Assembly: GCA_945875135.1 (NCBI GenBank)
Contig: CAMCJO010000098.1
Location: forward strand, 1 to 7,551
Reading direction: 5' to 3'
DNA: 7,551 nucleotides
DNA from: an uncultured Porphyromonas sp.
Lineage (GTDB): Bacteria > Bacteroidota > Bacteroidia > Bacteroidales > Porphyromonadaceae
In this document: positions 1 through 6,082 of the stretch, one piece after another
Layout: each line of letters begins with the position of its first letter
Numbering within the stretch: position 1 is the first letter of the stretch
The notes under the pieces: generated by a model
Seen by the model: only the letters and a program-made list of their open reading frames with translations
Database searches by the model: none
What the model was told of the DNA's origin: nothing
Program-made: the position numbers and the translations under genes

Positions 1-112
1 TTTTTGGAACTCGTATGTACTACTAAGCCAACACAATACAAAGAGGTTCCAAGTCCGCTCCTCGGCTTTCGCCCAAGGGGGGCAGTACGAGCTACAGCTA
101 AGTTGACTTTGC
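1..112. other. Window-edge intergenic sequence downstream of the ABC operon
   Basis: No reading frame here resembles a known protein, and the open frame crossing it on the plus strand is antisense to the end of the ABC gene. A 7-bp inverted repeat, TTGGAAC at 4-10 and GTTCCAA at 46-52, could form a hairpin. It is not followed by a T-run on the minus strand, so I do not call it a terminator of the operon. A short C/G-rich hairpin (GCCC at 71-74 with GGGC at 80-83) also lacks a T-tract. The operon terminator is therefore either weak, factor-dependent or beyond the window. Confidence 0.5.
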
Positions 113-1843
113 CTAGCTCTCTACTTGCTGCAGGTCACAGGCGGTGCGGTAGTAGCCCGGCACGTCGTACAGTTCGTCAGGCGTGCCAGAGGCAGCGACC
201 GTGCCCCCAGAGAGTACTACGATGCGGTCCGCATTGCGTATCGTGCGCATACGGTGGGCAATGATTAGCACCGTCTTATCCGTCGTAAGCTGTGAGAGAG
301 CCCGCTGTATCTGCGTCTCACTCTCCGCATCTTGGCTTGCTGTCGCCTCATCGAGGATGATGATCGGAGCATTCTTGAGGATAGCTCGAGCTATCGATAT
401 GCGCTGACGCTCACCGCCAGAGAGGCGACTGCCATTCTCCCCTATCTGCGTCTGGTAGCCCTCGGGCAACCGCGCTACAAAGTCGTCACACTGCGCCAGC
501 CGAGCTGCCTCGAGAACCTCGGCATCTGTCGCCTCTTTGCGTCCGAGGCGAATGTTTTCCATCACCGTATTATTAAAGAGTACCACATCTTGGAAGACGA
601 TGGCATAGTACTTAAGGAGTGTCTCCGGATCGACTGCTGTTAAGTCTTCGCCTCCAAGCGATACGGTACCACTCTGACAGTCCCAGAAGCGGGAGGCTAG
701 TCGTGCACAGGTACTCTTGCCACCACCGCTCGGACCGACGAGAGCCGTCACCTGGCCCTGCTTGGCGGTAAAGGAGACATGACTCAGCACCTGCGCACCT
801 TCATTGTAGGAAAAGGATACATCCTCAAATGTTAGGTCGAAGCTCTTAGGCGCAAAGTCTGTCCGCCCCTCCTGCGTCGGCATATTGTAGATCTCATTCA
901 TACGATCTATCCGCACAGAGGCAAAGAGCGTTACGAGTGCATTCGTCATCAGCATAGTCAGTGGTGTATAGACCGACACAGAGATGAGCAGGAAGAAGAG
1001 GAGGATGCCGAGCGACACCTCTCCCGCCAGGTAAAGGTGGCTCCCCACGATGACCAGCGTCGGTATCGCCAGCTGTAGCAAAGAGCGTAGTCCATTGACC
1101 ACGACGAAGCTAGCCAACTCTGTGTTAAAGCTGGTGCGCTCATGACTCGCCAAGACGGCATCCAGCTCTGTCATATAGAGCGTTTCGCCACCGTATGCCT
1201 TGATCGTCTGATGTAGCTGTAGCCCCTCCTCGACCTTTTCGCTCACAGATAGTTGCGACTTAGATGCCTTGACGAAGGAGCGCTTTTGCGAAGCCATACA
1301 TCCCCATAGGATCAGGAGCGACACGGGCGCTGCCCAAAAGAGTGCCACGGCTAACCGCCAATCTAAGAAGGCTAATCCACAGCCCGCCAAGATGAGGACG
1401 ATAAAAGAAGCAACCATCTGCGGCAGTGTATGCGAATAGGCGTTTTCAAGAAATGAGACATCAGACATCACACGACTTGTCAGATCGCTCGCATCGTGGC
1501 GATCGAAGAAGGAGAGCGGGAGTCGTCTCATCTTCTCCGCTAGTCGTATGCGCATAGTAGCACTCTCGCTGTAGACGGCGAGGAAGGTGCTGTTGTACTG
1601 TCTGCGAGTGATGAGATACATACCTATTATAGATAGGAGTGCAATCCCTACCAGCGTCCAGAGGGTGAGGTCTCTGCTCTCGCCAAAGAGCTCCATCATT
1701 AGGAGGTAAACGAGCATCACGGGGAGCATGAATGAGAGGTTTTGCACACCAGTCCAGAGACAAGCCGAGAGGAAGTTGTGCGCTCCTCTAGGCGAGAGCG
1801 CCATCTTGCGCTCCATCCAGTTGATTAGATTTAGATGCTTCAT
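113..1843 (-). CDS. ABC exporter half-transporter (fused permease-ATPase), second subunit of a heterodimer
   Basis: This 576-residue protein joins a six-helix type IV (exporter-fold) membrane domain to one nucleotide-binding domain, and would sit in the inner membrane. Hydrophobic segments lie near residues 29-50, 60-79, 143-160, 163-182, 245-268 and 276-297. The ATPase domain has an A-loop tyrosine (Y346), Walker A GPSGGGKST (370-378), Q-loop Q418, signature LSGGE (474-478), Walker B IIILDE with catalytic E499, a D-loop reading SQDAE (503-507) in place of the usual SALDxE, and switch histidine H530. Length is normal and both ends look intact. It starts 3 bp after the stop codon of the 591-residue partner, which implies co-transcription and probably translational coupling. 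From memory, the wording of the ATPase domain (for example DPETLLKYYAIVFQDVVLFN) resembles second subunits of the IrtB/YbtQ-like group. That group includes siderophore-related transporters but also many members of unknown substrate. Porphyrin or drug efflux is an alternative. The substrate cannot be read from the sequence. Confidence 0.93.
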   Translation of the reverse strand: MKHLNLINWMERKMALSPRGAHNFLSACLWTGVQNLSFMLPVMLVYLLMMELFGESRDLTLWTLVGIALLSIIGMYLITRRQYNSTFLAVYSESATMRIRLAEKMRRLPLSFFDRHDASDLTSRVMSDVSFLENAYSHTLPQMVASFIVLILAGCGLAFLDWRLAVALFWAAPVSLLILWGCMASQKRSFVKASKSQLSVSEKVEEGLQLHQTIKAYGGETLYMTELDAVLASHERTSFNTELASFVVVNGLRSLLQLAIPTLVIVGSHLYLAGEVSLGILLFFLLISVSVYTPLTMLMTNALVTLFASVRIDRMNEIYNMPTQEGRTDFAPKSFDLTFEDVSFSYNEGAQVLSHVSFTAKQGQVTALVGPSGGGKSTCARLASRFWDCQSGTVSLGGEDLTAVDPETLLKYYAIVFQDVVLFNNTVMENIRLGRKEATDAEVLEAARLAQCDDFVARLPEGYQTQIGENGSRLSGGERQRISIARAILKNAPIIILDEATASQDAESETQIQRALSQLTTDKTVLIIAHRMRTIRNADRIVVLSGGTVAASGTPDELYDVPGYYRTACDLQQVES

Positions 1844-1846
1844 AGC

Positions 1847-3622
1847 TTATATAGTCCATTTGATAGATTCTTGATACTCTTGCCACATAGAGGCATAGAG
1901 TCCATTAGTACGAGCCAGTAGCTCCGTGTGGGAGCCTTGCTCTACGATGCGCCCCTGCTGCATCACCACGATGAGATCCGCATTGACGACCGAGGAGAGA
2001 CGATGTGCTATCATCAGGACGGTCTTGTGCGCCATCAGACGATGCAGGCTCTCCTGGATCGCATGCTCACTCTCAGGGTCGGCAAAAGAGGTAGCCTCGT
2101 CCAGGAGCAGTATAGGCGCATCCTTGAGGAAGGCTCTCGCCAGAGCTATCCGCTGCTGCTCTCCCCCACTGAGGTAGACGCCCTTAGAGCCGATGACCGT
2201 ATCCAACCCGTGTGGCAGACTATGCACCAGCTCTAGGCAGTGCGCTTTGTCGAGAGCCGCATAGATCTCTTCGTCCGTAGCCTCAGCAGATCCGTAGGCT
2301 ACATTGTCACGGATGGACTTCTTAAAGAGCCTTTCACTCTGGAAGACGAAAGAGATGTGCCGTAGCACCTCCTCGACAGCAACCTGACTTATATCTTCTC
2401 CCCCGATAGTAATACGCCCTGTCTCTACATCCCAAAAGCGAGCCACGAGACGAGCCAGCGTTGTCTTGCCACTACCGCTAGCTCCTACGAGAGCCACGCA
2501 AGCACCCTCAGGGATTGTAAGCGTCACATCACTCACCGCCAGAGGAGCCTCTGGACTATATCTAAAGGATACCCCCTCCAGCTGGATCGTATGACTAGAG
2601 AGCGTGAGAGGCGTACTGCCCTTTGCCCCAGTAGAGACATCACAGAGAGCATCCAGCCTATCCAAAGCCTGCACAGCCTCACGCTTACCACTGACCACAT
2701 ACATGAGCCGCATCGTACACTCCCCGATGAATGGCGTCACGAGGATAAAGAAGACCAAGCTACTCACCACACCGACCAGATCTTCGCCTCGGCTCAAGAG
2801 ATAATAGGCAAAGGGAACCAAGATAAAGGCATAGCCAACGGAAGCTACCGTGTAGATGCTAAACATCCGCCGACAGCTACGTGTATAGACCTTCGCCCAC
2901 TTAGCATAGTCCAGTAGCGTCTGGTGAAAAGCATTGAAGGAGTAGATCGACTGCTGAAAAGCTTTCACCACAGGCATACCACGCACATACTCAACCGCCT
3001 CGCTACTCATCCTTTGCTGGTGATTCATATAGGCACCCATACTCTCACGGTACGCTTTGTTGGTCATCATCGACCCCATCGCCAGGAGCTGTATCAAGAC
3101 AGGTATGAGACAGAGCAGAGCCATGCGCCACTCCAAGACAAACATCATCACGCAGAGCGTCGCAAAGCAGACCAGCGTCCCAACGAGGTCTGGCAACTGG
3201 TGAGCGCAGAAAGTGTGAGTCAGTCCAACATTGTCGTCGATGACGTTTTTGAGCTTGCCTAGGTTCTGCTGATCGAAGAAGCCCAAGGGCATCTCCAGCA
3301 TACGCCTCATAGCATCCCCTCGCAGAGTCCGCTCTACCCTAAAGGCTGCCACATGCGTCAGCATCAGCGCCAACCCGTAGAGGAGTAGATAGAGCAGTCC
3401 CGCCCCAACTGCCCACCAAGCCCATCGCGTGATGGCGCCCGAGTCTACAGAGCCACCGAGCAACTCCCGCAGGATAAGCCAAATAAAGATGAATGGCACC
3501 AGTGCCACCACGTGCGCCACGGCAGAGCAGACCAGCCCTAGATAAGCGAGCGGTCGCTTGCTCCCCATGGAGCGTCCTAGGCGTCCCAATGCGCCTAGGG
3601 ATTGATTGTTTGATTGTCTCAT
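1847..3622 (-). CDS. ABC exporter half-transporter (fused permease-ATPase), first subunit of a heterodimer
   Basis: This 591-residue protein is the first gene of the operon and has the same architecture as its partner: a six-helix exporter-fold membrane domain followed by an ATPase domain. Hydrophobic segments lie near residues 27-52, 67-88, 144-163, 165-184, 257-276 and 283-305. ATPase motifs are A-loop Y355, Walker A GASGSGKTT (380-388), Q-loop Q428, signature LSGGE (484-488), Walker B ILLLDE with catalytic E509, a D-loop segment SFADPESE (512-519) and switch histidine H540. The FADPE wording after Walker B is one I associate with the first subunit of IrtA/YbtP-like pairs, and I use it as family evidence. 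Unlike full IrtA there is no N-terminal siderophore-interacting reductase domain. The ATG at 3622 is the first in frame, follows an A/T-rich leader without Shine-Dalgarno sequence, and gives a short basic N-terminus before the first helix, as expected. Direction of transport and substrate are unknown. Confidence 0.93.
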   Translation of the reverse strand: MRQSNNQSLGALGRLGRSMGSKRPLAYLGLVCSAVAHVVALVPFIFIWLILRELLGGSVDSGAITRWAWWAVGAGLLYLLLYGLALMLTHVAAFRVERTLRGDAMRRMLEMPLGFFDQQNLGKLKNVIDDNVGLTHTFCAHQLPDLVGTLVCFATLCVMMFVLEWRMALLCLIPVLIQLLAMGSMMTNKAYRESMGAYMNHQQRMSSEAVEYVRGMPVVKAFQQSIYSFNAFHQTLLDYAKWAKVYTRSCRRMFSIYTVASVGYAFILVPFAYYLLSRGEDLVGVVSSLVFFILVTPFIGECTMRLMYVVSGKREAVQALDRLDALCDVSTGAKGSTPLTLSSHTIQLEGVSFRYSPEAPLAVSDVTLTIPEGACVALVGASGSGKTTLARLVARFWDVETGRITIGGEDISQVAVEEVLRHISFVFQSERLFKKSIRDNVAYGSAEATDEEIYAALDKAHCLELVHSLPHGLDTVIGSKGVYLSGGEQQRIALARAFLKDAPILLLDEATSFADPESEHAIQESLHRLMAHKTVLMIAHRLSSVVNADLIVVMQQGRIVEQGSHTELLARTNGLYASMWQEYQESIKWTI

Positions 3623-3732
3623 ATTGATCTGTTGTTATATACTTGGAGCCGTTTTGCGTAAATAGCCCCTACGCGCAAGAGCGTTCAGAGAGGAGGCAGA
3701 AAGCATCGCCCTGTGGCCACCCTTACACCGTG

Positions 3733-3763
3733 CAAAGGTAGAGCGTAATCGTTAGAACAGCAA
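3733..3763 (-). promoter_or_regulatory. Bacteroidota-type promoter of the ABC exporter operon
   Basis: Read on the minus strand, TTG (3763-3761) is followed after exactly 20 bp by TACCTTTG (3740-3733). This is a full match to the Bacteroidota primary sigma factor pattern TTG / TAnnTTTG with its usual spacing. Transcription should start near 3726-3728, giving a leader of about 105 nt before the ATG at 3622. The match to both elements and the spacing make this the best promoter in the window. No operator of a known regulator, such as a Fur box, was recognised beside it. Confidence 0.7.
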
Positions 3764-3882
3764 TACCAAATAGTAGGTAATCTGTTGTATATCAAAACGA
3801 TGTGGACGTTCAGTGAGGATCGTTCAAAGCTCGCAATTCGCTACCCACACTTCTAGACAGACACAGCATACCCCATCAACGC

Positions 3883-3919
3883 AAGAGGAGACGGCCACAC
3901 GAGTTGGTCGTCTCCTCTT
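3883..3919. terminator. Hairpin terminator downstream of the LRR gene, possibly bidirectional
   Basis: The arms AAGAGGAGACGGCCA (3883-3897) and TGGTCGTCTCCTCTT (3905-3919) pair over 15 bp with one G-T wobble position and a 7-nt loop. It begins 26 bp past the stop codon of the minus-strand LRR gene, so it most likely ends that transcript. On the minus strand only a short T-tract follows, and the plus strand reads CTCTTTTAA, so it could also stop transcription in the plus direction. The stem is far longer than chance would predict. The direction in which it acts is less certain. Confidence 0.7.
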
Positions 3920-3944
3920 TTAAGTTAGCGCAGAGTGTGGTCGC

Positions 3945-5357
3945 TTAGTGGCGCTGGACCACTATGCGATGTAGCTCCCCTGAGATCTGGAGTAGGTAAA
4001 GCCCCGCAGGCAGATGACTCAAGTCCATCTCAGCGACGCCCTGCGTGTCTGCCATAGCGACAGCCACGGCTTCGCCCTCTATATTATATAGTGTGAGCAG
4101 CAGATGTGGTGCAACGCCTGCGATGTGTAGCTCCTGAGCCGTGGGATTGGGATAGATCTGCAGCTGTGCACTGGCTACGTCAGTAACGGCTGTGCTCTTC
4201 TTGAAGGTTACCTTGACCTCGGTAGCTCCCTTGACGACAAATTGCTTGCTTGTCGTGATATCTTCGTCGCCCGCCATAATCTTGTCCAGCTCATAGCCTG
4301 TCTGTGGTGTAGCGATGACCGTGAGCTTAAGACCTTCGGGTACCTTAGAGGGCTCCACATCTTCCTGAATCTTTGCCGTACCGCCATCACCTATGACGAG
4401 CTTCACAGCATAGCTGTCGACACCCTCGTAAGGATCTTGCTTGTCGTCTATCACCTTCCACTTGCGCGTGATAGCCGTTGCTACATCCTCCTTTGTGGCG
4501 ATATTGTCTTCGTCATCCTTACTGCTCGACACTAGGATTAGCCAACCGCCTTTTTCGGGTGCCGGTAGACTACTCATCAACTGTGTCATAGCCTTTCCTC
4601 TTATCTGATTACCAGCACAGTTGACATCTTCTAGGTGGCTCAGATTGGACAGATTTAGAGCCGTCAACTTATTGGCAGAGCAATCTAAAAAAGCTAGTTG
4701 CTTCGTCTGAGACAGATCTAGGGCGGTGATATTATTCTCGACACAGGCCAGGTTTTTTAGAGCCGTGACATTAGAGAGATCTAGCGAGGAGATGCTGTTT
4801 TTGGAGCAGTCCAGTTGTATCAGTGCCTTCATTTGAGAGAGATCTAATGCGCTAATAGCGTTTTCCTGACAGAGGAGCGTCTTAAGCTGTCGTGCGGAGG
4901 CGAGTCCCTTTATCTCTGTAATGTTATTGTGTAGGCAGTGAAGCTCCTTTAGTGCCACACTACGAGACAAGTCTAGAGAAGTAAGATTATTTTGAGCGCA
5001 GTTGAGGGTCTCCAGCGAAGGCATATTGGTGACATCAAGCTGCGTCAGCATAGCGTCTGAGACGAAGAGCAGGGAGAGCTCTCCTCGTATCGTCACGGTC
5101 TGCTTAGTGAGTGTGTATTTGATAGGCGTGCTCGAGCCAGACCTCGAGGGTTGCTCCTGGACTCCATCAATAGATATTTTGTCGACCTCCTTAGCAAGGA
5201 GTCCGATTTCGATCATCTCGCCAACCTTCTTAGAGGTTGTCATAGTGACGTAGTGATCGGTTTGCTGAGCTGAGAGTGCCAGTGAGGACCATAGCAGCAC
5301 GAGAAAGAAAGACACCCCGAGGGCGCGGAGAAAGATCTGTTGATTACTTTGCTTCAT
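3945..5357 (-). CDS. Secreted leucine-rich-repeat protein with T9SS type A C-terminal sorting domain
   Basis: This 470-residue protein should be exported to the periplasm and then to the cell surface or medium by the type IX secretion system. Residues 1-30 form a signal peptide (basic start, hydrophobic core FFLVLLWSSLAL, likely cleavage after LSA). Residues 34-100 form a small beta-rich domain starting YVTMTTSKKVGE. Residues 101-265 hold leucine-rich repeats with the pattern LxxLxCxxNxLtxLdLS. The repeat cysteines are at 120, 141, 163, 184, 205, 226 and 247, a spacing of 21 or 22 residues. Residues 315-387 (from YAVKLVIGDGGTAKI to VKVTFKK) resemble the InlB B-repeat-like modules found in many surface proteins. 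Residues 398-470, starting LQIYPNPT and containing LPAGLYLLQI, match the type A sorting domain, which is normally cleaved when the protein is anchored to A-LPS. LRR proteins of this type usually bind other proteins or surfaces, but no ligand or enzyme activity can be assigned. The gene is a single transcription unit with its own promoter region and terminator hairpin. Confidence 0.9.
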   Translation of the reverse strand: MKQSNQQIFLRALGVSFFLVLLWSSLALSAQQTDHYVTMTTSKKVGEMIEIGLLAKEVDKISIDGVQEQPSRSGSSTPIKYTLTKQTVTIRGELSLLFVSDAMLTQLDVTNMPSLETLNCAQNNLTSLDLSRSVALKELHCLHNNITEIKGLASARQLKTLLCQENAISALDLSQMKALIQLDCSKNSISSLDLSNVTALKNLACVENNITALDLSQTKQLAFLDCSANKLTALNLSNLSHLEDVNCAGNQIRGKAMTQLMSSLPAPEKGGWLILVSSSKDDEDNIATKEDVATAITRKWKVIDDKQDPYEGVDSYAVKLVIGDGGTAKIQEDVEPSKVPEGLKLTVIATPQTGYELDKIMAGDEDITTSKQFVVKGATEVKVTFKKSTAVTDVASAQLQIYPNPTAQELHIAGVAPHLLLTLYNIEGEAVAVAMADTQGVAEMDLSHLPAGLYLLQISGELHRIVVQRH

Positions 5358-5490
5358 AGGATAAGTTTGAGATTATAGATTTCTAAGTCCACAAACCAGT
5401 GAGCGTGCGTTAGAGCCCGTTCACGAGATTTATGGTAGTAGACAATCAGCTCCTGCTACAAGCTGAGAGCTGAGGGTCAAACCACCCACA

Positions 5491-5522
5491 CAAATATATG
5501 ACTAGTTATTCCCAAGTGCGAA
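5491..5522 (-). promoter_or_regulatory. Candidate promoter of the LRR gene
   Basis: On the minus strand, TATATTTG (5498-5491) fits the -7 pattern TAnnTTTG exactly. Twenty bases upstream is TTCG (5522-5519), a one-base departure from the -33 element TTTG. It would start transcription near 5484 and give a leader of about 125 nt. A competing -7-like sequence, TACTTTCG at 5526-5519, has one mismatch and no good -33 partner. The imperfect upstream element keeps confidence moderate. Confidence 0.4.
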
Positions 5523-5730
5523 AGTACAAAAAAGTATAATACGATAACCACGTGGCGAACTCTAGTCCAGGGCTGACGCATTATAATCGCTCTGTCGGGA
5601 GCGACACATGAGCGACAATCGAGGGAATAGATTAATTCATTGTATGTTATTGCTGTCCGGTAGAAGCTTTTTGCGGGGGCATCGATTAGGTCGTTCTGCA
5701 GAAATGAGCTAACTATCAGTTCATCAGTGT

Positions 5731-5870
5731 GAAACTAGAGTTTCATACGGGAGAAACTACAGTTTCATACGGGAGAAACTACAGTTTCATAGGTAAGAAA
5801 CTACAGTTTCATACGGGAGAAACTACAGTTTCATAGGTAGGAAACTAGAGTTTCATGGGTAGGAAACTGT
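5731..5870. repeat. Tandem array of 22-bp palindrome-containing repeats
   Basis: Six contiguous 22-bp units start at 5731, 5753, 5775, 5797, 5819 and 5841, and a broken seventh (GAAACTGTAG) starts at 5863. Each unit is the near-palindrome GAAACT-NN-AGTTTC (14 bp, centre AC in units 2-5 and AG in units 1 and 6) plus an 8-bp spacer. The spacers read ATACGGGA (units 1, 2, 4), ATAGGTAA (3), ATAGGTAG (5) and ATGGGTAG (6). Units 2-3 and 4-5 are thus two copies of a 44-bp dimer that differ at one base. A degenerate in-register unit may precede the array at 5709-5730 (12 of 22 positions agree). Spacers are not unique and the repeat is contiguous, so this is not CRISPR. It lies about 210 bp upstream of gdhA. 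Its function is unknown; possibilities are clustered binding sites for a dimeric protein, a REP-like structural element, or a simple expanded tandem repeat. Confidence 0.92.
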
Positions 5871-5921
5871 AGATTGGTCGAAATCGAGTAGCATTTCGAT
5901 CTGACTATCTTGGGCATTAAG

Positions 5922-6000
5922 AAACGAAAAGCCGAGTTTGGTAGCCCCCATTCATTAGATTTAGAAGCTAACAAGAGGTCCTCGCAGAGGCTTTTCGTTT
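5922..6000. repeat. Perfect 12-bp inverted repeat (long hairpin or small element ends)
   Basis: AAACGAAAAGCC at 5922-5933 is the exact reverse complement of GGCTTTTCGTTT at 5989-6000, with 55 bp between. A further CGAG (5933-5936) can pair with CTCG (5981-5984), and GGCA / TGCC flank the arms at nearly equal distance (5913-5916 and 6007-6010). The whole 98-bp stretch may therefore fold as one imperfect stem or be the remnant of a small mobile element. The right arm is T-rich and could act as a terminator in the plus direction just before the gdhA promoter. No target-site duplication is evident. Confidence 0.6.
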
Positions 6001-6016
6001 TTGGTTTGCCGAATAC

Positions 6017-6047
6017 TTGCTTCATTGGGAAATTAGGTGTAACTTTG
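6017..6047 (+). promoter_or_regulatory. Bacteroidota-type promoter of gdhA
   Basis: TTG (6017-6019), a 20-bp spacer and TAACTTTG (6040-6047) match the Bacteroidota pattern TTG / TAnnTTTG at normal spacing. Transcription should begin near 6052-6055, leaving a leader of about 30 nt. The bases before the ATG (CATTAAATCAA) are A-rich with no Shine-Dalgarno sequence, as is common for strongly expressed genes in this phylum. Confidence 0.6.
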
Positions 6048-6082
6048 TCGTACATATCCGATAATCCTAATCATTAAATCAA

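Larger units (their letters stand above)
3623..3944. other. 322-bp intergenic region between the LRR gene and the ABC operon
   Basis: No gene is seen here. Reading along the minus strand, it holds the tail and likely terminator hairpin of the LRR gene (3883-3919), then the promoter of the ABC operon (3733-3763), then a predicted leader of about 105 nt. The leader contains a possible short stem (around 3653-3678, TTGCG paired with CGCAA on the minus strand, with a small bulge). I recognise no riboswitch class in it. Between terminator and promoter, AACGAT (3796-3801) and ATCGTT (3819-3824) form a weak inverted repeat, and CGTTCA occurs twice (3807-3812 and 3821-3826). Either could be an operator, but nothing more supports that. 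Confidence 0.6.
5831..6055 (-). other. Doubtful 74-codon reading frame, possibly part of a repeated element
   Basis: A frame opens at the ATG at 6055 on the minus strand and runs for 74 codons into the 22-bp repeat array, where it stops. The product has no signal peptide, membrane segment or domain I recognise. Its start overlaps the predicted gdhA promoter, its end is made of repeat units, and the 12-bp inverted repeat lies inside it, all of which argue against a conserved gene. The interior (from KTKSLCEDLLLA to NSAFRFL) is not low-complexity, so a decayed or repeated small element remains possible. I treat it as unlikely to be expressed. Confidence 0.2.
5358..6082. other. 725-bp divergent intergenic region between the LRR gene and gdhA
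   Basis: This stretch has no convincing gene. From left to right it holds the LRR gene leader with a 7-bp hairpin (TCAGCTC 5446-5452, GAGCTGA 5467-5473) and a candidate LRR promoter (5491-5522). Next is a short hairpin (TCGCTC 5587-5592, GAGCGA 5599-5604) with a further GAGCGAC at 5610-5616, then about 90 bp with nothing recognisable. After that come the 22-bp palindromic repeat array (5731-5870), a 12-bp inverted repeat (5922-6000) and the gdhA promoter (6017-6047). It is unusually long for the space between two divergent genes. No tRNA or known RNA family was recognised. Confidence 0.7.

Noticed and set aside
1..60. tRNA or terminator at the left edge from the TTGGAAC / GTTCCAA inverted repeat
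   Set aside because: No cloverleaf, no T-loop sequence and no T-run on the relevant strand.
4..264. 86-codon plus-strand frame at the left edge
   Set aside because: Mostly antisense to the well-supported ABC gene, with arginine- and cysteine-rich composition typical of a shadow frame and no recognisable domain.
1461..1763. 100-codon minus-strand frame and other frames inside the ABC genes (958-1161, 1926-2236, 2591-3262)
   Set aside because: They overlap the ABC coding sequences in other frames, with biased composition and no domain; both ABC products are full length with intact motifs.
113..3622. Degenerate (non-catalytic) ATP site in the ABC heterodimer
   Set aside because: Walker A, signature, Walker B glutamate and switch histidine are all present in both subunits.
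3623..3727. Riboswitch in the ABC operon leader
   Set aside because: A short bulged stem is possible, but no conserved core of a known riboswitch class was recognised.
5731..5870. CRISPR array
   Set aside because: The 22-bp units are contiguous; the 8-bp spacers are themselves repeated and far too short, and no cas gene is present.
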